From: JBBQZU01 sp038207425 | Lineage (GTDB): Bacteria > Bacteroidota > Bacteroidia > Flavobacteriales_D > Cryomorphaceae | Direction: 5' to 3' | DNA length: 13,742 nucleotides | Assembly: GCA_038207425.1 (NCBI GenBank) | Contig: JBBQZU010000053.1 | Location: forward strand, 1 to 13,742 | Shown: positions 8,999-13,742 of the stretch, in pieces | Numbering within the stretch: position 1 is the stretch's first letter | Layout of the letters: each line of letters starts with the position of its first letter | Notes under the pieces: model-generated | What the model was told of the DNA's origin: nothing | The model's database searches: none | The model's input: the letters and a program-made list of their open reading frames with translations, nothing else | Position numbers and translations under genes: made by a program

Positions 8999-9026
8999 TT
9001 GCCAAGTCGCAGATAAATGATATTTG
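8999..9026 (+). promoter_or_regulatory. Weak candidate Bacteroidota-type promoter for the SulP gene
   Basis: TTG at 8999-9001 is followed, after 17 bases, by GATATTTG at 9019-9026. This matches the Bacteroidota -7 consensus TAnnTTTG at all but the first position, with a -33 TTG at the short end of the accepted spacing. It would give a leader of about 110 bases. The rest of 8910-9143 shows no better candidate. The match is weak. Confidence 0.25.
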
Positions 9027-9143
9027 GCGAAATACGTATGAAATGAAATTAATTTAGAATCTTTAGGGTCTTGGAATGCTATATTCGCGGCTTTGTGAAA
9101 ATCTGGCAACAACCACCAAAGAAGCCGAAGGATTACCAATACT

Positions 9144-10706
9144 ATGAATGCAAGATTTAAATATTTAAAGGAAGACCTTTCGGCTTCGCTCGTTGTGTTT
9201 CTGGTAGCGCTTCCGTTGTGCCTCGGCATAGCGGTAGCGAGCGGTGCACCGCCATTGGCAGGTATGATTGCCGGAATAATAGGAGGGATTGCAGTAGGTT
9301 TTTTCAGCGGCTCGCCGCTCAGCGTAAGCGGGCCTGCAGCCGGACTTACAGCCATTGTTCTTACAGCGCTTGAGACGCTTGACAGCTATCAGATGTTTTT
9401 GCTCGCTGTGGTGATTGCCGGCATTATGCAGGTAATCATGGGCGCGCTAAAGGCGGGCGTTGTTGGGTACTTTTTCCCAAATTCGGTTATCAAGGGAATG
9501 TTGGCTGCCATTGGCCTGATACTTATACTCAAGCAAATTCCTCACGGCCTTGGCTACGATGCGGTTTATGAAGGCAGTATGGAGTTTGACCAGGCCGATG
9601 AGGGAAATACTTTCTCAGAAATTGTGGCGGCTTTTCAAAACCCGCATCACGGAGCGGTAGTTATCACCTTGGTAGCTTTGACGATTCTGATCCTCTTCGA
9701 ACTCCCATTTATGAAGAGAATAGGGCTTTTCAAAATAATTCCCGGGGCACTTTTTGCCGTGCTTTCCGGTGTGGTGCTGAATGCACTTTTTGTATCAAGT
9801 TTTCCATCACTGGCTATTGAAGCCACACACCTTGTTGATATTCCGGTATTTGCTTCTTCAGCCGACTTGTTCAATGCCATCATCATGCCCGATTGGAGTG
9901 CTGTATTTGATAAGCGTGTGTATGTGGTGGCGGTTACCATTGCGCTTATAGCGAGTGTAGAGACCTTGCTAAGCATAGAAGCAGCAGATAAACTCGACCC
10001 CTTGAAGCGCATCACACCTGCCAGTCGCGAGTTGGGGGCTCAAGGTATTGGCAATATTTTATCCGGACTTATAGGTGGTATTCCTCTCACTGCGGTAATA
10101 GTGCGCTCTTCGGCAAATATAACTGCTGGTGGCCGCACCAAGCTAAGTGCAATTGCCCATGGTTTGCTGCTGGCCGCCAGCCTGGTGTTTTTTGCAGCTT
10201 ATCTCAAAACCATTCCCCTTGCTGCTCTGGCAGCCGTGCTCATATTGCTCGGCTATAAGCTCATTAAACCAAAGATTATTGTCGCTGAGTGGAAAAAGGG
10301 CTTGGATCAGTTTATTCCATTTTCTGTAACCCTCATCGTTATTCTTTTTACCGATTTATTGATTGGTATTGCAGTTGGTACCATTGTAGGTTTAGGCTTT
10401 GTGCTCAAGTCAAATTTCTACAAGGCTATTACCATCCATAAGGATGGTTTGAAGTATGTAATCACTTTTCGAAAAGATGTGTCATTTCTGAACAAGGCGA
10501 AGCTGTTCAATACCCTCTCTGAAGTACCCGAGAAATCATCGCTTCACATAGATGTGCAAAAGGCAACTTTCGTTGACTTGGATATTAGGCAAGCCATTTA
10601 TGATTTTATAGAAACTGCTCCCGAACGCAATATTAAGATTACGGTTTACGGGCTTGAGCAGATGGAAAATAAACATCATGACGAACATTATACGCACCAC
10701 TATTAA
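9144..10706 (+). CDS. SulP (SLC26-like) anion permease, probable bicarbonate transporter
   Basis: This 520-residue inner-membrane protein starts with a typical SulP core (SLVVFLVALPLCLGIAVASG, then SGPAAGLTA at 62-70) and carries about a dozen hydrophobic segments to about residue 420. The later family signature is present around residues 295-340 (GNILSGLIGGIPLTAVIVRS, then GGRTKLS). The C-terminal ~95 residues are a reduced STAS domain; where typical STAS domains have a Ser/Thr after the conserved Asp, this one reads FVDLDI (Leu479). The protein ends in a His-rich tail (HHDEHYTHHY, 511-520). SulP proteins move sulfate, bicarbonate, dicarboxylates or other anions. Bicarbonate is inferred because a carbonic anhydrase starts 9 bases after the stop, an arrangement known for bicarbonate-transporting SulP systems. 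Sulfate cannot be excluded from sequence alone. Confidence 0.9.
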   Translation: MNARFKYLKEDLSASLVVFLVALPLCLGIAVASGAPPLAGMIAGIIGGIAVGFFSGSPLSVSGPAAGLTAIVLTALETLDSYQMFLLAVVIAGIMQVIMGALKAGVVGYFFPNSVIKGMLAAIGLILILKQIPHGLGYDAVYEGSMEFDQADEGNTFSEIVAAFQNPHHGAVVITLVALTILILFELPFMKRIGLFKIIPGALFAVLSGVVLNALFVSSFPSLAIEATHLVDIPVFASSADLFNAIIMPDWSAVFDKRVYVVAVTIALIASVETLLSIEAADKLDPLKRITPASRELGAQGIGNILSGLIGGIPLTAVIVRSSANITAGGRTKLSAIAHGLLLAASLVFFAAYLKTIPLAALAAVLILLGYKLIKPKIIVAEWKKGLDQFIPFSVTLIVILFTDLLIGIAVGTIVGLGFVLKSNFYKAITIHKDGLKYVITFRKDVSFLNKAKLFNTLSEVPEKSSLHIDVQKATFVDLDIRQAIYDFIETAPERNIKITVYGLEQMENKHHDEHYTHHY

Positions 10707-10715
10707 CTATTTGCC

Positions 10716-11351
10716 ATGAAACAGTATTTAGAACTTCTAAAGCAAAATAAGGAATGGGCCGCAGAGCGACTTGGTGTTGATCCTGGATATTTTTCGAGAC
10801 TTAGTAGGCAGCAGTCGCCAAAATTTCTTTGGATCGGTTGCAGCGACAGCCGCGTACCCGCAAATGAAATTACCAAAACCGATCCCGGTGAAATATTTGT
10901 GCACCGAAATATTGCCAATCTGGTGGTTCATACAGATCTCAACATGCTTTCAGTGCTGTATTATGCAGTTGAATACCTTAAAGTAGACCATATAATTGTG
11001 TGCGGGCATTATGGTTGCGGAGGTGTGCAGGCAGCAATGGGCAAAGGCGACTTCGGGCTTATAAACCACTGGCTGCGCAATATTAAAGACGTGTATCACA
11101 ACCACCACGAAGAATTTTCAGCACTTCCTGATGAAAAAGCAAGAATGAACCACTTGGTGGAATTGAGCATACGGCAGCAGGTATTTAATCTCTCCAAAAT
11201 TTCGATTATTCAGAAAAATTGGCAGGATCGCAACTATCCCCATCTGCACGGCTGGGTGTATGGTCTTGAGAATGGTATTATCAAAGAATTGTGCAATATA
11301 GATCCTCAGGTGTGCATCAATGAGATTTTCGATTTTGAATTCAATAAATAA
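10716..11351 (+). CDS. can: Beta-class carbonic anhydrase (type II-like)
   Basis: This 211-residue cytoplasmic zinc enzyme catalyses CO2 + H2O = HCO3- + H+. All catalytic residues are visible and numbered as in E. coli Can: Cys42 in CSDSR with the Asp44/Arg46 dyad, and His98 and Cys101 in GHYGCGG. Trp39, Arg64 and a Tyr at 182 (HGWVYG) match the Trp39/Arg64/Tyr181 pocket of the Haemophilus and E. coli enzymes, where bicarbonate binds off the active site and inhibits. A bicarbonate- and pH-switched type II enzyme is therefore predicted. The gene lies 9 bases after the SulP stop and must share its transcript, so the two probably couple anion import to CO2/bicarbonate balance. Length is normal for the family. 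No clear ribosome binding site is seen, as is usual in this phylum. Confidence 0.96.
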   Translation: MKQYLELLKQNKEWAAERLGVDPGYFSRLSRQQSPKFLWIGCSDSRVPANEITKTDPGEIFVHRNIANLVVHTDLNMLSVLYYAVEYLKVDHIIVCGHYGCGGVQAAMGKGDFGLINHWLRNIKDVYHNHHEEFSALPDEKARMNHLVELSIRQQVFNLSKISIIQKNWQDRNYPHLHGWVYGLENGIIKELCNIDPQVCINEIFDFEFNK

Positions 11352-11403
11352 AACTTTCAAGACGCTGTAGCAATATGCCCTACATTTATAATTCAATCAT
11401 GGC

Positions 11404-12366
11404 ATGATGGAGCGTTTTGGTACTGATATCGCTAAAGCCAGAGAAGCTTTGATGCGTGGCGGTTTGGTTGCAATACCTACCGAAACGGTTTATGGCCTTG
11501 CGGCAAATGCGTTGGATGCTGATGCTGTTTTGTCCATTTTTGAAGCCAAAGAACGGCCGGCATTTGATCCGCTGATAGTTCATATTGGCAGCATGGCGCA
11601 GCTCAATGATCTTGTATCTTCATTTCCCGAAAGGGCGCAGCAACTTGCCACAGCGTTTTGGCCGGGGCCGCTTACACTGGTGTTGCCAAAGAAGCCCGTG
11701 GTTCCCGATTTGGTAACGTCTGGTTTACCCAAAGTAGGGGTGCGAATGCCAAGCCATCCGCTTGCGCAGAAATTGCTTCAATCCTTGCCGTTTCCGCTCG
11801 CGGCACCTAGTGCAAATCCTTTTGGGTATATAAGCCCTACAACGGCCCGTCACGTGGCCGATCAGCTTGGCGACAGGGTAGATTACATTCTCGACGGTGG
11901 GCCTTGCGAAATAGGGCTTGAAAGTACCATTGTATCCTTCGCAGGTGATGAGGTGCATGTACTTAGATTGGGAGGACTGGCTGTAAGCGAAATTGAAGCT
12001 CTAATCGGGCGGGTGCAAATCTCCGCATCAAGCAGTGGCAATCCTGTGGCCCCCGGAATGTTGGTAAGCCATTACGCGCCGCGCAAGCCGCTGCTATTAG
12101 GCGATATTGATTATTTGACAAATAAATTTATGGGCCGCAATTTTTCGGTACTGGCCTTTAGTGACCTTAAAAGTTTTGAGGGATGTGTATTGAGCCCGTC
12201 TGCGGATATTCATGAAGCTGCGCGCAATTTATTTGCCACGCTTCGGCAACTCGATGCCGACGGAAGTTCCTTTATCATTGCTGAAACTGTTCCTGAAATA
12301 GGTTTAGGAAGGGCAATAAACGACCGTTTGAAACGGGCGGCGGTTCCTGATGTTTTTGAATCATAG
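11404..12366 (+). CDS. sua5: L-threonylcarbamoyladenylate synthase, long Sua5/TsaC form
   Basis: This 320-residue cytoplasmic enzyme makes threonylcarbamoyl-AMP from L-threonine, bicarbonate and ATP, the first step of t6A37 formation in tRNAs that read ANN codons. Residues 9-200 are the YrdC domain: PTETVYGL (25-32), the KxR motif (Lys49, Arg51), WPGPLT (86-91), VGVRMP (111-116) and the SxN motif (Ser136, Asn138). From about residue 216 comes the Sua5 C-terminal domain, beginning APGMLVSHYAP and ending with GLGRAINDRLKRAA. This makes it the two-domain Sua5 form rather than short TsaC. Two adjacent ATG codons (11404, 11407) are possible starts; an ATG at 11399 is out of frame. It follows the carbonic anhydrase by 52 bases with no terminator between. 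The TACATTTA at 11381 is a one-mismatch -7 element, so it may be co-transcribed or have its own start. Confidence 0.95.
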   Translation: MMERFGTDIAKAREALMRGGLVAIPTETVYGLAANALDADAVLSIFEAKERPAFDPLIVHIGSMAQLNDLVSSFPERAQQLATAFWPGPLTLVLPKKPVVPDLVTSGLPKVGVRMPSHPLAQKLLQSLPFPLAAPSANPFGYISPTTARHVADQLGDRVDYILDGGPCEIGLESTIVSFAGDEVHVLRLGGLAVSEIEALIGRVQISASSSGNPVAPGMLVSHYAPRKPLLLGDIDYLTNKFMGRNFSVLAFSDLKSFEGCVLSPSADIHEAARNLFATLRQLDADGSSFIIAETVPEIGLGRAINDRLKRAAVPDVFES

Positions 12367-12390
12367 TACACTCAACTGCACAGCCCGTGC

Positions 12391-12855
12391 CTATTTTAGC
12401 ACTAAATTGATGTGCTCAGGAAGCATACAAGGGTTTATGTTTTCTAAGATCGGCATGTAAATGCCGTCTGATTCAAGAACTTTTGGCGCTCTCTTCAGAA
12501 TATCCGATACAGTACGCATTCGTGAATCAAAGTTTTGCGGAATTATTTCTGGTCCGATACGCAATTCTTTAAGATTGATGAAGTATACTTCTTTGCTGAA
12601 ATGTGCTCTTTCAGCTTTAACAATCAAGTTACCATCTGACATGATAATGTTGGGACTTAGAAATATAGAATCTAGGTGGCAACTCAACTGTAATTTGTTA
12701 TCAATATTCTGATAGCAGCAAAGGCTATGCCGGGAGTAATTTGTCGTTATCGTGCAAGTTTTTGAATTCTGATTGCTCTGCATGTCTGTGGTTTGTGCCA
12801 AGACAGATGCGACCATCAGAGAGCCAATAAGAACGGTTGAGAAGAAGGTTTTCAT
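12391..12855 (-). CDS. Uncharacterised exported protein, 154 residues
   Basis: I do not recognise a family. The protein begins with a clear Sec signal peptide (Lys at position 2, hydrophobic FFSTVLIGSLMVASVLA, likely cut after Ala20 before QTT). This supports the ATG at 12855 and a periplasmic or secreted product. The mature part has five cysteines (34, 46, 47, 59, 143). The first four cluster in the N-terminal third, and Cys46-Cys47 are adjacent. There is no lipobox or T9SS tail, and the C-terminal half is mixed hydrophobic/charged. The gene is convergent with sua5 (24 bases between stops, no obvious terminator there). Its base composition is more AT-rich than the genes to the left. It could be a lineage-specific secreted protein. 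The function is unknown. Confidence 0.7.
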   Translation of the reverse strand: MKTFFSTVLIGSLMVASVLAQTTDMQSNQNSKTCTITTNYSRHSLCCYQNIDNKLQLSCHLDSIFLSPNIIMSDGNLIVKAERAHFSKEVYFINLKELRIGPEIIPQNFDSRMRTVSDILKRAPKVLESDGIYMPILENINPCMLPEHINLVLK

Positions 12856-12934
12856 AGTTTTGGTTAGCTAAGAATGTTGTTGAAATATGCCCTTTGATTT
12901 TCTTCAATTCTGCTACATGCAGCTTCTAAACAGT

Positions 12935-12962
12935 CACAACTCCCTCGCGAGCGGGAGTTGTG
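12935..12962 (-). terminator. Perfect 10-bp hairpin, possible terminator without a strong U-tract
   Basis: CACAACTCCC (12935-12944) and GGGAGTTGTG (12953-12962) pair perfectly around an 8-base loop, TCGCGAGC. It lies 48 bases downstream of the end of the 13011-13346 gene on the minus strand. It is followed on that strand only by a short TGTTTAG, so termination is plausible but not certain. It could instead be a regulatory or stabilising structure in the leader of the next minus-strand gene (start 12855). Confidence 0.5.
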
Positions 12963-13010
12963 TGTACTACTACAAAACGTCTCACCGTTCATAGATCATG
13001 TTTTAATTTA

Positions 13011-13346
13011 TCACGCTGACTGTTCTTCAGGTTTGTGCATGTGATTTGTGCTGTCGCCTTCGTTCATCATACCGTCTTTCGAACCGTCTTTGTTGGTTAC
13101 GGGTTTGTTTGAGTGCCCCTGTATCTCATTGGAATCATTGCGATTTGCGAATTTCTTCTCTGCGTTCTGACCCTCTTCAGGCTCGCTTCGCTCGCCCGGC
13201 ATTTCCTGGTACTTTCTGGCATTTTTCGGGTGCGTGTCTGTACTTACTCGCTGCTCATCTTTACCTTTGGTTGCATCCTTAGGATGCCCTTTGCCAGCCA
13301 ATGAATCTTTTGCAACTTTATCGTGATTACCGCTATTTTCGACCAT
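13011..13346 (-). CDS. Small hydrophilin-like, probably disordered protein, 111 residues
   Basis: I do not recognise a family. The product is extremely polar. It has no Trp or Cys and only one each of Leu, Ile, Phe and Tyr, while Gly is 10 of 111 (about 9%) and Lys, Glu, Asp, Asn and Ser dominate. There is no signal peptide or membrane segment, so it should be cytoplasmic. High glycine with high hydrophilicity is the defining pattern of hydrophilins, which protect cells during drying or osmotic stress; that role here is inference from composition only. The start is the ATG at 13346-13344. Frames on the other strand over this region look like random Arg/Leu/Cys-rich shadows. It lies between an exported unknown protein and an insertion sequence. 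It could also be a spurious ORF, but its composition is too consistent for that to be my preferred view. Confidence 0.6.
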   Translation of the reverse strand: MVENSGNHDKVAKDSLAGKGHPKDATKGKDEQRVSTDTHPKNARKYQEMPGERSEPEEGQNAEKKFANRNDSNEIQGHSNKPVTNKDGSKDGMMNEGDSTNHMHKPEEQSA

Positions 13347-13415
13347 CTTAGGTACTTTTATTTATAATGGATTTATTACGTGACAAAGGTTTATAGTTCT
13401 GGTAGATAAATAAAT

Positions 13416-13427
13416 ACATAATTATGT
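13416..13427. repeat. 12-bp perfect palindrome ACATAATTATGT
   Basis: This perfect palindrome sits in AT-rich DNA about 70 bases upstream of the hydrophilin-like gene on the minus strand and 90 bases upstream of the transposase start on the plus strand. A dimeric repressor site is possible. AT-rich sequence makes chance palindromes more likely, and there is no second copy nearby. Confidence 0.35.
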
Positions 13428-13470
13428 GAGAATGTTATATAATTTTAATGATTCTCCGCAAAGTTGCCAC

Positions 13471-13489
13471 AACGTAAATAGGTTACGTT
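13471..13489. repeat. 7-bp perfect hairpin upstream of the transposase
   Basis: AACGTAA (13471-13477) pairs with TTACGTT (13483-13489) around a 5-base loop, ATAGG. It ends 27 bases before the transposase ATG. This is where the left end of an insertion sequence would be expected, so it may be a subterminal structure or part of the left end. The true terminal inverted repeat cannot be set without the right end. Confidence 0.45.
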
Positions 13490-13498
13490 CGGGCATTC

Positions 13499-13506
13499 TA
13501 CTTTTG
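13499..13506 (+). promoter_or_regulatory. Candidate -7 promoter element for the transposase
   Basis: TACTTTTG is an exact match to the Bacteroidota -7 consensus TAnnTTTG. No TTG lies at the usual -33 distance. The ATG follows 10 bases later, so the transcript would be almost leaderless, which would keep transposase expression low. Confidence 0.35.
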
Positions 13507-13516
13507 GTTCAAAATA

Positions 13517-13742
13517 ATGTTTATAAACATATTAGAATTTGCAGAGCAGTTTCCTAATGAATTTTCTTGCAGAGAAAATTTCCGTTTAATGCGCGAAAAA
13601 CAAGGTGTAATTTGCAAAAAGTGTCAAGGCAAAAAGCATTATTGGCTCAAGGCGAAATGGCAATGGCAATGTGCCGCTTGTGGCTTCAGGACTGGGTTGC
13701 GAAGTGGAACCATGATGGAAAGTGCGAAACTACCAGTGCGGA
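13517..13742 (+). CDS. IS1595-family-like transposase, N-terminal part (cut by window end)
   Basis: From the ATG at 13517 the frame stays open to the last base (75 complete codons, no stop). The start MFINILEFAEQFPNEFSC and a zinc ribbon with two CxxC pairs (CKKC near residue 35, CAAC near residue 57) match the N-terminal region of IS1595-type transposases. So do the linker GKKHYWL and the stretch FRTGLRSGTMMESAKLP. The DDE-type catalytic domain lies beyond the window, so activity cannot be judged. The gene sits at the edge of an AT-rich stretch and marks a site of mobile-element insertion. Confidence 0.85.
   Translation, partial: MFINILEFAEQFPNEFSCRENFRLMREKQGVICKKCQGKKHYWLKAKWQWQCAACGFRTGLRSGTMMESAKLPVR
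13517..13742 (+). mobile_element. Left part of an insertion sequence, probably IS1595 family
   Basis: The element is recognised from its transposase N-terminus. The left boundary is not resolved; it should lie within about 13350-13516. The coordinates given cover only the certain part. No target duplication or terminal repeat can be shown because the right end is outside the window. Confidence 0.7.

Noticed and set aside
8992..9032. Imperfect inverted repeat TTTGCCAA / TTTGGCGAA ahead of SulP as an operator
   Set aside because: Only 7 of 9 positions match across a wide spacer, so it is not distinguishable from chance.
8945..9355. 136-residue minus-strand ORF across the SulP 5' region
   Set aside because: Half of it is antisense to the well-supported SulP N-terminus, and the rest is untranslated leader. 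The product has no family features.
12387..12402. GTGC/GCAC hairpin as terminator between sua5 and the convergent gene
   Set aside because: The stem is only 4 bp, with no T-run after it.
13046..13282. Plus-strand ORF over the hydrophilin-like gene
   Set aside because: Its Arg/Leu/Cys-rich product looks like a shadow. The minus-strand frame is longer and has a consistent biased composition.

Overview
The window looks like chromosomal DNA from a member of the Bacteroidota. Three things point there. The first gene ends in a type IX secretion (T9SS) C-terminal sorting domain. The TamA-like partner of TamB is a lipoprotein with a lipobox (the TamL form typical of this phylum). The genes also lack clear Shine-Dalgarno sequences. 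No lower-rank assignment can be supported from the sequence alone.

Layout, left to right. (1) 1-1209 (+): 3' part of a secreted, cysteine-rich protein with a Kazal-type protease-inhibitor domain, two tandem copies of an unnamed beta-type module, and a T9SS sorting domain. It is followed by a strong terminator. (2) 1420-8619 (-): a two-gene operon, tamB then tamL, with the stop codon of the first directly abutting the start codon of the second. Together they form the envelope-spanning TamB/TamL module for outer-membrane biogenesis. (3) 8836-8909 (-): tRNA-Arg(UCU) with its own terminator. (4) 9144-12366 (+): a SulP-family anion transporter, a beta-carbonic anhydrase 9 bases downstream, and then a long-form Sua5/TsaC threonylcarbamoyl-AMP synthase. 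(5) 12391-13346 (-): two small uncharacterised genes, one encoding an exported cysteine-containing protein and one a very hydrophilic, probably disordered protein. (6) 13517 to the right edge (+): the start of a transposase with an IS1595-type zinc ribbon, cut by the window end.

How they work together. TamB and TamL are expected to act as a pair between inner and outer membrane. The SulP transporter and carbonic anhydrase are best read as a bicarbonate uptake and CO2/HCO3- interconversion unit. The anhydrase carries the Trp/Arg/Tyr set of the allosteric bicarbonate pocket of type II beta-carbonic anhydrases, so it is predicted to be bicarbonate-sensitive. The next gene, Sua5, consumes bicarbonate as a substrate for t6A synthesis, so three consecutive genes handle the same small anion. 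The nearby tRNA-Arg(UCU) has the U36-A37 that t6A modification requires.

I found no CRISPR array, prophage or clear defence system. The parts least explained by known families are the T9SS/Kazal protein with its duplicated module, the hydrophilin-like small protein beside an insertion sequence, and the 154-residue exported protein.
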